Assembly: GCA_011364965.1 (NCBI GenBank)
Contig: RDOB01000004.1
Span: forward strand, 180,369-244,368
Direction of reading: 5' to 3'
From: Candidatus Heimdallarchaeota archaeon
GTDB taxonomy: Archaea > Asgardarchaeota > Heimdallarchaeia > Hodarchaeales > Hodarchaeaceae
DNA: 64,000 nt
Positions 9,959 through 18,918 of the stretch are shown piece after piece (the first letter of the stretch is position 1; each line of letters opens with the position of its first letter). The position numbers and the translations under genes are program-made. Below the pieces are notes generated by a model. The model was not told the DNA's origin. It saw nothing but the letters and a program-made list of their open reading frames with translations, and made no database searches.

Positions 9959-10729
9959 ATGTCTCAAACATATTGCGCTAATTGTGGTAAACAAATAAGT
10001 CGAACAGCTAGATTTTGTAGATTTTGTGGCACACCTGCAAGGAAACCAGAGAGTCCTACTCGAAGTCCTTCTTCAAGTACCATTGAATATGCATCTCCCG
10101 AACCTGCAAGAGCCCCAACTCCAACAGTTATAGAACCAGCGGAAAAAATACCTCAAGACATTATTGATACGTTATACGCGAGGAAAAGGAAAGATGAGAT
10201 TAAAATTGAGCTTTCAGAACTTCTCAATGAAGTTGAGGAATTAGGGAAGAAAGTAGAAATTGGCTTACTTACATCTGATGAATCCAAACGTATGACTGAG
10301 GAATTGCAAGGGAAAATAACCATTATTAATGAAGAAAAGAAAGCTTTGCAGGCAAAACCACTCGAGCTAGAAATTCTCAACGAAGACGAGAAGAAATGGT
10401 TACAGCGTTTAGAAAAAATTGAGGAGAAAAAACGAGCCCAAGCTGTTTCAGATGAAGTATATACTTCCCTTAGAGATGAATATGCATCAGAACTCGCTTC
10501 AGTTCAACAGAAGAAAGCTATTGAAGAAAGAAAAGCCAGAAGATGGTTTGTTGACTTACAAAGAGAAACTAGGGAACTTAATATTCAACTCGAAAAACTA
10601 AAAGTAAAAGCTGATGTTGAAAAATTAAGCTCTGAAAAATTAACTCAGGAACTCAAAGATACAGAACTGGAATTGAAAAAGAAAACTGCAGCTGCTGAAA
10701 TTCTATCAGAGGTATTAAGGTCACTTTAG
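9959..10729 (+). CDS. N-terminal zinc-ribbon protein with long coiled coil
   Basis: YCANCGKQISRTARFCRFCG zinc ribbon, Pro/Ser linker, then charged heptad-rich helix; ATG at 9959 preferred over 9902. Confidence 0.7.
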   Translation: MSQTYCANCGKQISRTARFCRFCGTPARKPESPTRSPSSSTIEYASPEPARAPTPTVIEPAEKIPQDIIDTLYARKRKDEIKIELSELLNEVEELGKKVEIGLLTSDESKRMTEELQGKITIINEEKKALQAKPLELEILNEDEKKWLQRLEKIEEKKRAQAVSDEVYTSLRDEYASELASVQQKKAIEERKARRWFVDLQRETRELNIQLEKLKVKADVEKLSSEKLTQELKDTELELKKKTAAAEILSEVLRSL

Positions 10730-11988
10730 GCTAACAAAGCGAGAACTTTAGCCTTAATTGAGGCAAATTCTTGAGTCGAGGCTTGTATTTCGTCTTCTAA
10801 CTCTGGTATTCGTGATTTTAGCTTGGGAAGCAAATTTTCTTTTTCATTAAACTCTCGAAGAACCGCGTGAGCCTCTATATACTGGGGAACTCCCTTTAAT
10901 TCTTCCTCGATTAGATTAAGGTTGATTTCTAGATTCCGAATCTTAGCAAACTTTCCTAACACTCTTTTTTCGGTGATAAATGAACGTAAAGAGCTTGAAT
11001 CTTCAAATTCAAACCATGATTTATTACTTAAAAGTTCCAGTCCATGTGTTTGTATTATAAAGACAATTCTTTTCCATAAATCTTCATCAAAACCTTCATA
11101 CCTTGTTGGATCTACTATCATTCCTAATAGTTTATCTCGATCATCAATTGAACGATTTTCTTTACGTTCTATCATACGGATATATCGATCCAAGGAGGTT
11201 GTAATAATTTTTAGAAAGAGAGAGAGCTCGGAATCAGACAATAATTTTTCTTTCTCTGAGAGTATTTGAGGAAAGTTGTGTTTCTCTCGTATTTCCTCGA
11301 TCTGGGTATTAATTGAAGGAAGTTTCTCGTCCAATTCTGCTAGTCTAGCGGAAACAGCTTCTTTTTGAGATTGTATTGTGTCTAAATCAGAAGTAAGAGC
11401 AGAATTTCTTGATTTTGTTTCAATAAGTGAGCTTAAAAGGCGAATCAATGATTGAAGAAACTTTTTACCATCTGAACTCTCTTGAACGAAAATTTTTTCC
11501 TTTTGAATTGTGTTCTGGAGCAATCGATCGATATCATCTTCATTTAATACTGATAGAAATTCCTTCTTCAAATTCTGTAACAGTTTTTCATCTTTTTGCG
11601 TTTTAACAGACGGATTTGGACTTTTCTTGAATTCTAGTTCAATTTTTTTAGCATTATAATCAATTACTTCGAGTTCTTTGCGATAACCTCGTCTTGATCG
11701 AGTTTTAAGCTGGGTTACTGTTTGAAATTGAGATAAATTTTCGAAAACATCAATGCAAACTAAACCGTAACGAAAAATATCTGCAGTGGAAGTGGGGAGA
11801 ATCTCACCTGTAACTTTTGCTTCTTCTACGACTTCCTCAGCGGCTTTGATCAGGGAAATGGTCTTTTCACTTAAACGAAATCCCTTTCGACTTGAATTTA
11901 TATTGAACGAGTCTTCGGGGAAAAATTTTGTACATGCATTTTGGAGTCTTTGTTTTGAGAAGCTTTTAGCATCGAATCGAGTTGCCAT
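10726..11988 (-). CDS. Coiled-coil protein of unknown function
   Basis: 420 aa Lys/Glu/Leu-rich open frame; convergent with, and overlapping by 4 nt, the zinc-ribbon coiled-coil gene. Confidence 0.65.
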   Translation of the reverse strand: MATRFDAKSFSKQRLQNACTKFFPEDSFNINSSRKGFRLSEKTISLIKAAEEVVEEAKVTGEILPTSTADIFRYGLVCIDVFENLSQFQTVTQLKTRSRRGYRKELEVIDYNAKKIELEFKKSPNPSVKTQKDEKLLQNLKKEFLSVLNEDDIDRLLQNTIQKEKIFVQESSDGKKFLQSLIRLLSSLIETKSRNSALTSDLDTIQSQKEAVSARLAELDEKLPSINTQIEEIREKHNFPQILSEKEKLLSDSELSLFLKIITTSLDRYIRMIERKENRSIDDRDKLLGMIVDPTRYEGFDEDLWKRIVFIIQTHGLELLSNKSWFEFEDSSSLRSFITEKRVLGKFAKIRNLEINLNLIEEELKGVPQYIEAHAVLREFNEKENLLPKLKSRIPELEDEIQASTQEFASIKAKVLALLA

Positions 11989-12045
11989 TTTCTAAATTCC
12001 TCTCTTAATGGAGTAAGGTTTACTCAAAAAGGCGATCCTAGAATC

Positions 12046-12711
12046 TCAATCCGAGACTGGAGTCAATAATTCCCAATCACTCATTTTTAGGTTTAAGATC
12101 ATATCTTCCCCATCAGGACATTCAATACGCAAAACTAATTGCTTTTTACTCTGCAAAACAACCTCTGGATGCAAACAACCTTCACGAAGTTTATCTAATA
12201 AGAACCGGACATACGAGTCAGATATTGCAGTCAAAGAACCATCCTGTAGGTTTTCTGCTACAGAACCAGGGAAAATCTGTACGGTCCGCCCACTTCTTTG
12301 GGTTCGTACTAGTCCCACTTTTTCTAGACGATTTAAATGATATCTAACAGTATCATGATGAACTGGAGGATCAATTCCTTGCGCAATCTGACTCTGAAAC
12401 GCACCTGGATTATTCAGAATGTAATTGAAAATTTTCTTCGCCGTATCTGGGCGGAGTACTGTAAAAATGCGCTCTGCTTCTGCGGATCTAAGTCCGGCAG
12501 GATAATAAATTCGCTTACCAGCGAATTTTAAAGATTTAATAAGATGATCCTCTTCTAAGCGTTTCAAATGCCAGTTCAATGTACCTTGGGGTAACTCTAA
12601 ATATTTCGCAAGATCAAAGAAATAAGACCCCGGATTTTCAGCAAGGATTGAGTAAATCTTCCGACGTAAGGGGTGTATTAGGAGGCTAATTTCTTTATCT
12701 TCAGTAATCAT
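12046..12711 (-). CDS. Tandem winged-helix (ArsR/MarR-like) transcriptional regulator
   Basis: Two wHTH units: LPQGTLNWHLKRLEEDHLIKS and PPVHHDTVRYHLNRLEKVGLVRT. Confidence 0.88.
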   Translation of the reverse strand: MITEDKEISLLIHPLRRKIYSILAENPGSYFFDLAKYLELPQGTLNWHLKRLEEDHLIKSLKFAGKRIYYPAGLRSAEAERIFTVLRPDTAKKIFNYILNNPGAFQSQIAQGIDPPVHHDTVRYHLNRLEKVGLVRTQRSGRTVQIFPGSVAENLQDGSLTAISDSYVRFLLDKLREGCLHPEVVLQSKKQLVLRIECPDGEDMILNLKMSDWELLTPVSD

Positions 12712-12864
12712 ATCAATCTAAACCATCCAACAATGGATACTAAAGAAATTTGTTTGGGTTAAAAAGAATGATGATAAGTATCGACTCAAATATCTTTCGG
12801 AGAGGAAATTTTTATGTTTTTTTCCAGAGAAAAAATATTAATTCAGCATTTTATGCTTAAAACT

Positions 12865-13089
12865 CTATTTAAAGAAATGTAATAACAAGAAACTGAACTG
12901 TAACAATCCTAACGCAACTAGGATAATGGATATCCAATATATTCGGTGGGTTATTCCATGAAAATCTAATTTATGAGATATTTGAACTTTATCAGCTTCT
13001 AAATAGGAATTAATAAAATTGAAATAAATAATATTTACAAATAAGCTAGAGTAATCTATTAGGATAAGTATTAGAATTATCATGCCCAT
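12865..13089 (-). CDS. Putative small membrane protein
   Basis: 74 aa with two hydrophobic segments; no other support. Confidence 0.35.
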   Translation of the reverse strand: MGMIILILILIDYSSLFVNIIYFNFINSYLEADKVQISHKLDFHGITHRIYWISIILVALGLLQFSFLLLHFFK

Positions 13090-13777
13090 TCCTAACTCGG
13101 ACGGATTAATAATTCCAAGGAATATAGTAATTAGACCCAGTTTTTTCCAGTATCTAATAATTGCTAGTATCTAGTTTGAAGAGAACGCAATTTTAATTCT
13201 TCTTAAACTGATATACGAAAAATACGAAACAACCCATAAAATATACTACAAAAGATCATATTTCGGAAAATTGAGGTCACTGGATCAATTAATGAGAGGG
13301 ACCCATATTCTCCTACCAATGAAAAGGGGAACGAAAAATAATATGTAAGCCCTTCTATTGGTATCTATTGCTTTAGAACAGGATTCAAAGTATTTATCCA
13401 GTGAAAATGAACCAAAAAATTCGTTGGCATTTCTCCACTCATGTTACGTCAAATTTATTGACCAAAATGTTGAAAACTAACGAAAACATATATTGCTAAA
13501 TATAATGGAACAATTAGCTTTAGATTAAATTATTTTTATCAGTAAAGCTGTCTGCTAGATAAGGGAGGGGTATAAATTAATTAATCATCCTTCAGCGTCA
13601 ACGAGAAATTCTTAGTTAAAGTTACTTATTTAAGTTACTAATTTACTTTTAAAAGACATTCCTGGACAAAAACGTTGCTATAGAGATTAAAATAAGAAGA
13701 GGGAGTGTTGAGAGGAATATGCCTCTCTAAGCCATTCTCTATAGAAGAAATGAATCAAAGACTTCGGAAGGAGAGCA

Positions 13778-14197
13778 TTAGGCAGTAAGAGTAGTAATAT
13801 CTACTTTACTTACACCTTTGATCTCTGCTAGCTCATCTTTCAGCTGATCTTGGGAGATAGTTAAATCACTTGAATCCAAGTACCCTTCATATGTACAACT
13901 GTCTTGGGTGAAACACAATCCAGTGCTATAAAGAGTTTTAATTTTGCTCCGCATAAATACCACACCTAATTCTTGGAGAAAATCAGGTGATAATTCGCCA
14001 ATTTCAATAGCTACTTTAACTACTTCGGGGCTTTTTGTTGGGATTATTCGAATAATTTTCGTAGATGGAGCAAGAATCATAACAGCTGAACTTTCTTCTA
14101 CATCCTTGGGACGTAATGTCTCAAGGAAATCGGCTGGAAGGGAAATTGGTTTTGACTCTTGAAGTTGAATCATTTTTGCGATTGTAACAGCAGACAT
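13778..14197 (-). CDS. Conserved-looking protein of unknown function, possibly ACT-like
   Basis: 139 aa, alternating beta/alpha pattern; ACT-like suggestion is inference only. Confidence 0.55.
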   Translation of the reverse strand: MSAVTIAKMIQLQESKPISLPADFLETLRPKDVEESSAVMILAPSTKIIRIIPTKSPEVVKVAIEIGELSPDFLQELGVVFMRSKIKTLYSTGLCFTQDSCTYEGYLDSSDLTISQDQLKDELAEIKGVSKVDITTLTA

Positions 14198-14760
14198 ATT
14201 ATCATTTATCCTCCGCTAAGAGCGTTTTCCTAATTTATTGAGGTAATTCTGAAAGTTTAAAACGTTGTTTTAACAAACGTTGATTACAAACAAATTGGTT
14301 GTATTCGCATTTATTAAGGTTTTTATTTTTTGTCATTCTCGGATTTTTACGAGGGCATTTATGCCCGAAAAAGGGATTGAACCTTTGCCTCGAGATATGA
14401 AAAATGAATCGTAGCTTATCGAGTTTCAGGCGATTTCATCGATGTTAGAGGCAAGTTCCCTCAGATGTATTTTTTGCGTCTAAGTGCCTCTATTCCCTTA
14501 TTATTACCTTTACAATTCTTCTAAATGCCCGTTATTATCTAGTTTAAGCTTGCACTTATTACTCCTTTTTCTGTTTATTAGATTTTAATATGATTTTTCC
14601 CTATTTATGGGTACAAGTACCGTTTAATGGAGTTACAGAAACCTTTAATCAATTAATATGGTAATTTCTTAGAAATCATTGAGTCAGCTGAAAGGTAATG
14701 CTTATTAGGAATTTTTCCTCCTGTCTGATCTGACATTAGTATTTTGAGTGGATTTGAATC

Positions 14761-15387
14761 ATGGTGCTTGATAGAGACATTCGGTTGACTATTCTCGGAA
14801 ATACAGGTGTGGGCAAAACGAGTTTGATCAAACGAATGAAAGGAGACGACCCCACTGTTACGGAGAAGTCTATGGAGATTAATGTAGAGAAGAAAAAAAT
14901 TTCCTTACTCTCAGCCGTAAAACATTCGAAATTAAGCCTCGAACGATATAGGAAATATAACGTCATTGCTGTTGATACGCCAGGTGATTTCAAATTGCGT
15001 AGGAAATGGCGTGAAGCTATGCGTAAATACAAAACTGATGGAATGCTATTTATGCTGGATCCTAGCCAGCCTATTGAGACTCAACGTGTGGCAATGGAAG
15101 ATAGTTTCAATTATTTTCTTGATAGCTTAAGTTTAGACCCTGATAAAGCAGATAAAAAAGCTCGTCAGAAGAAAACTCTTTTTTTCTTTGTGGTGAATAA
15201 GATGGATACAATAGATTACAATTTGGAGCAAGCTAACAGGTTCCTCAGTAATTTTTCCATGGTGATTGATGACTATAAGATGACGTTTCCTTTTGCTGCT
15301 TTTGAACAAGCTTTCATCAGTGTTCTTGAATCGCCCTATGAGGAAATTAATGAAATATTTGAAAAATGCAAAGAAGCTCTCTACTAG
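14761..15387 (+). CDS. Atypical small Ras-superfamily-like GTPase
   Basis: G1 GNTGVGKTSL, G3 AVDTPGDF, G4 FVVNKMD. Confidence 0.88.
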   Translation: MVLDRDIRLTILGNTGVGKTSLIKRMKGDDPTVTEKSMEINVEKKKISLLSAVKHSKLSLERYRKYNVIAVDTPGDFKLRRKWREAMRKYKTDGMLFMLDPSQPIETQRVAMEDSFNYFLDSLSLDPDKADKKARQKKTLFFFVVNKMDTIDYNLEQANRFLSNFSMVIDDYKMTFPFAAFEQAFISVLESPYEEINEIFEKCKEALY

Positions 15388-15407
15388 AACAAGAGTAGTG
15401 GAGTAGA

Positions 15408-16226
15408 ATGAGTAGATTACATCAAGTGATTGTTGGCAATACCCTAGAAAAAGGACTTGATATTCTTGCAACTACATTAAGTAAAAATCAAATTCGTGAC
15501 ATTACTCCTTTTCTTCCCAAATTCAGGCCACTAAATTTTAATGGATTTTATGTAACTAAGTATCAATACCTACCTGGTAAAATTATGATACAATTTACAT
15601 TTGATTCTGAAACTGATCATTTTGGTAGAGATACTCTTCGCACCCATACGTTAATTATAGATGAAAATTATTATAACGAAAAAACAGCTCTTTTCTTCGT
15701 CTCACCATTAATACACGATCGACTAGATCCTTATAATGAGGTTTTGCTGACTGAGAATGATTTTGAAGAACTCTCTTCTTCTCCTGTTTCTTCCAAGCTC
15801 TTAGAGCAGTGTCTGTGTAGGAAATTCATTGCTCTAATCAGTCCATCTGAAATAAATCAGAAAGATGTAATCTTAATATTCGCAACTTTAGATCGTGCTA
15901 TCCCTCCTCCTTTCAATCGATTGTTTTCATTTCAAACAATGGTTTCATTAGATATAAAGAATATACCTAAAAAGCGATCTATTATTTATTCAGCTGGTGA
16001 ATTTCCAAATACTATTAATATCGATGATATCAAATTTAAGGAGTCAGAATTTAGTATAATTAAGGCTATTTCTACTTCTATTGACAATTTAATAGATTTA
16101 AGAGAGCAACAAAAGAAACTATTTTCAGAAAAACTGGAGAAACGTTTGAAAATGAAAATCCAGTGGCGGTTTGGAGTAAAACTTTACTCTGATGTCAAAG
16201 AAAATCTCTCTGATTATTTTTACTGA
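15408..16226 (+). CDS. Unknown protein, possible GTPase-associated (GAP1-N-like) partner
   Basis: Starts 20 nt after the GTPase stop on the same strand; HFGRDTLRTHTLIIDENYY resembles the GR...THxL core of GAP1-N-type domains (weak, by eye). Confidence 0.5.
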   Translation: MSRLHQVIVGNTLEKGLDILATTLSKNQIRDITPFLPKFRPLNFNGFYVTKYQYLPGKIMIQFTFDSETDHFGRDTLRTHTLIIDENYYNEKTALFFVSPLIHDRLDPYNEVLLTENDFEELSSSPVSSKLLEQCLCRKFIALISPSEINQKDVILIFATLDRAIPPPFNRLFSFQTMVSLDIKNIPKKRSIIYSAGEFPNTINIDDIKFKESEFSIIKAISTSIDNLIDLREQQKKLFSEKLEKRLKMKIQWRFGVKLYSDVKENLSDYFY

Positions 16227-16423
16227 TTCATTTCCTTTAATATGTCCTTAATCAGCAGGATTACATCGGAATCTCCATCATTTAGGAGGGCTTTTTCTAA
16301 AAATTCTCTACTTCCTTCAAAATTATATTTCGCAATAAATTTGGCTGCAAACATCCGCTCGAATTTATCTGGATCGTTACGTAATTTATCAATCATTGAA
16401 AGCAGTAACTCTGATTCGGTCAA
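16220..16423 (-). CDS. Small HEAT-repeat-like helical protein
   Basis: FERMFAAKFIAKYNFEGSREFLEKALLNDGDSDVILLIKDIL; convergent overlap of 7 nt with previous CDS. Confidence 0.5.
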   Translation of the reverse strand: MTESELLLSMIDKLRNDPDKFERMFAAKFIAKYNFEGSREFLEKALLNDGDSDVILLIKDILKEMNQ

Positions 16424-16551
16424 TCTTCTCAGTATATCAATTTTAAAATCCCTTTAATAGCTTGTTTTTTTCGAAACCAAATAGAGATCTGATTGGAATC
16501 TCTGGTCATATATAATATTATACTGATCGTAAGATCCTTCTGATAGATGTA

Positions 16552-17268
16552 TTGAAAATGAATTCTCCCATTATATCTCCCCTGAGTGAGGATCAAATAA
16601 ATGCCATCCTGAATAAATTAGAAAAGGCAACTCAGCAACTTATGGATCCTGTAGTTACCAATATTTCAAAAGAAAGAAAAGATCCATTTCGAATCTTAAT
16701 TGCAACCATTCTTAGTCTCAGAACTAAGGATGAAGCGACCTATAAGGCGAGTATAGAGCTTTTTGAACATGCTGATACTCCTCAGAAGATATTGGCGCTT
16801 CCTCAAAAGAAACTAGAAGAGATTATCTATCCAGTTGGATTTTATAAGAGAAAAAGTGAGACAATTAGAAACATTTGTCAGCGATTGATAGATGAGTTTG
16901 ATGGAATAGTACCTGATTCCCTCAATGAATTATTAAGCTTTAAAGGAGTCGGAAGAAAAACAGCAAACCTTGTTATAACGATGGGGTATGGTAAACCTGG
17001 AATTTGTGTTGATGTACATGTAATGAGAATTACACAAAGAATCGGAATTGTCCCAATAAAGGGTATAAAGGATAACAAAGCTGTATTCCGAGATGCTGAT
17101 AACGTAGAAATGATATTAAGAGAAATTTTACCTAAAAAATGGTGGATTCCTATTAATGACATTCTTGTACGCTGGGGTCAAAACATTTGCTCTCCTATTA
17201 GTCCCAAATGTAGTCAGTGTGTGATTAATGATTCATGTAATCAGGTGAGCGTTGTTAAACACCGCTAA
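16552..17268 (+). CDS. nth: Endonuclease III (HhH-GPD, 4Fe-4S)
   Basis: LLSFKGVGRKTANLVI HhH, VDVHVMRITQRIG, C-x6-C-x2-C-x5-C (CSPISPKCSQCVINDSC). Confidence 0.95.
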   Translation: MKMNSPIISPLSEDQINAILNKLEKATQQLMDPVVTNISKERKDPFRILIATILSLRTKDEATYKASIELFEHADTPQKILALPQKKLEEIIYPVGFYKRKSETIRNICQRLIDEFDGIVPDSLNELLSFKGVGRKTANLVITMGYGKPGICVDVHVMRITQRIGIVPIKGIKDNKAVFRDADNVEMILREILPKKWWIPINDILVRWGQNICSPISPKCSQCVINDSCNQVSVVKHR

Positions 17269-17293
17269 ATCATATATTACGAAATAAATTTTA

Positions 17294-18442
17294 TTAATAT
17301 TGCATTTTGGATTGTCTTATGGTCTTAAAGGAGCCTGATACATATTTTTCTGTTTCTTGTCCCCCTCGGAAGGTGTTGGTATTGAATCCACAAGTTTTCG
17401 CTAGCGAATATGAAATAAATTCCACAGGGATTGTAAACACTAATGGCGAGAGCACCTGAGTTGAAGGGAGAGGGAGGGGTATTGAGTTTGTGATTTCCTC
17501 TTTAGATAATTCTTCATTCATCAGGATAAGAGTTTTTGTTTCAATTAACTCTCTTAGAACTGGTTCGATTTCTAAACTTCGAGATAAAGATACTGAATCA
17601 GGAGCAATGAATATTACAGAGGATTTCTTATTTGTAATAAAGTACTTTGTGTGACAGTATTCTTCTATATCCGCATAATATCCATCTATAGTAAATTCGA
17701 ACATTTTATAGGCTCCAAATAAACTAGTAGGCCTATTTGCACCTGAGGACACAAATATAACGCGATCAGCAGCCTTTACCATTTCTTTTCCTGCATTAAG
17801 AAAATTTTCTTTTTGTGCTATAACTTTAGGAATGATTTCAAAGGCTTTTGTAATATCTTCCATCAGTACGTCAGTATTAGGGGAAATGTGAGCCATAAGA
17901 ATGCTTAAAGCAGCAATATTGCCTAAATATGTTTTCGTTTGAGCAACATCATGATGATAACCGGTATAGTTTTTTGCATCTTCAGTTTCATATGAGGAAA
18001 TTTGCAGGGCTTCAATAGGAGAAGTTGAGAGAAAAACTGCTTTATCTGATTCTTGTGCAACTTTTCCCTTTGGATTATCAGTAAAGCTAATTGTTTTTAG
18101 TCCCTGCTTTTTGGCATACCGAAGAGCCTCCAGAACACGCAAAGTTCCCCCAGATACTGAAATTCCAAGGAGTGCAGCGTTTTTTTGATTGGATTGGGTA
18201 TAATTTACATATTCAAATGGAGCATAATGAGAAATTTGAAGTTTGGGACATACTTCGTTTCCTAGAATTGAACCATACCAAGCTGCACAATAGCTGTCAC
18301 CTGAACCTGTCAGAATTAAGTGTTCTATATCTTCTTCTTGTAAGAAATTAGCTAATGCTTCAATTTGAGGGTTCGCTAAAATCCTTCTCAGCACATCTGG
18401 CTGTTCTAGCATCTCTGACATCATATAGTCGTCTAAAGTCAC
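17294..18442 (-). CDS. SIS-domain sugar isomerase-like protein
   Basis: LTGSGDSYCAAWYGSILG, LGISVSGGTLRVLEAL SIS motifs; GlmS isomerase-domain like. Confidence 0.82.
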   Translation of the reverse strand: MTLDDYMMSEMLEQPDVLRRILANPQIEALANFLQEEDIEHLILTGSGDSYCAAWYGSILGNEVCPKLQISHYAPFEYVNYTQSNQKNAALLGISVSGGTLRVLEALRYAKKQGLKTISFTDNPKGKVAQESDKAVFLSTSPIEALQISSYETEDAKNYTGYHHDVAQTKTYLGNIAALSILMAHISPNTDVLMEDITKAFEIIPKVIAQKENFLNAGKEMVKAADRVIFVSSGANRPTSLFGAYKMFEFTIDGYYADIEEYCHTKYFITNKKSSVIFIAPDSVSLSRSLEIEPVLRELIETKTLILMNEELSKEEITNSIPLPLPSTQVLSPLVFTIPVEFISYSLAKTCGFNTNTFRGGQETEKYVSGSFKTIRQSKMQY

Positions 18443-18918
18443 ATAAATCGCCTTTTTGATGAATCTAACTGCCCTAATTGTGGTATTCGATATCTTTAAG
18501 CAAATTTGTAGTCGTCAAATCTTTGTTGTCGATAACCTAAGCTGTACATTTTTTTCAAAAAATTTTATGTAATAGAGGATTTATGAGTAGCGCTGGTCTT
18601 ATGTCTGCTGGTCACTTTTTTCTCTCCTCTACTGTTCTTCCAATACTGTTTATCCTCTCCACTGATGTGTAATAGTTTTTTTAAATTACTCTTCCTTATA
18701 GTTCTGAATAGAGTAGTTCGGGATTGTGGCCAACTCAAATTTTCCAAAGAGTATTATCTTGGAGTTTATTAAATGAAGCAAGTTCCAACAAGGATTAAAT
18801 GCCATTGAAGAATATTTACCGAAGGTTAACCAATCTCAATGCGATTTGAACATGGGATACATCCACAAAAGCCACTAGAATAGAACTAACTATAGTATCA
18901 CACAATGGTGATCAAATA

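Noticed and set aside
13711-13728. GAGAGG-AATATG-CCTCTC hairpin as a terminator of the 13778..14197 gene
   Set aside because: Hairpin is real, but no adjacent U-tract and archaeal termination does not usually use intrinsic hairpins.
14343-14470. A minus-strand tRNA using the T-arm AAAGG-TTCAATC-CCTTT and acceptor GCCTGAA/TTCGGGC
   Set aside because: T-arm and acceptor pair well, but no convincing D-arm or 5-bp anticodon stem could be placed in the remaining ~38 nt; kept only as a structured-element finding.
18565-18747. 60-aa minus-strand ORF
   Set aside because: Basic/Ser-rich composition, no motif, sits in a low-coding gap; likely chance.
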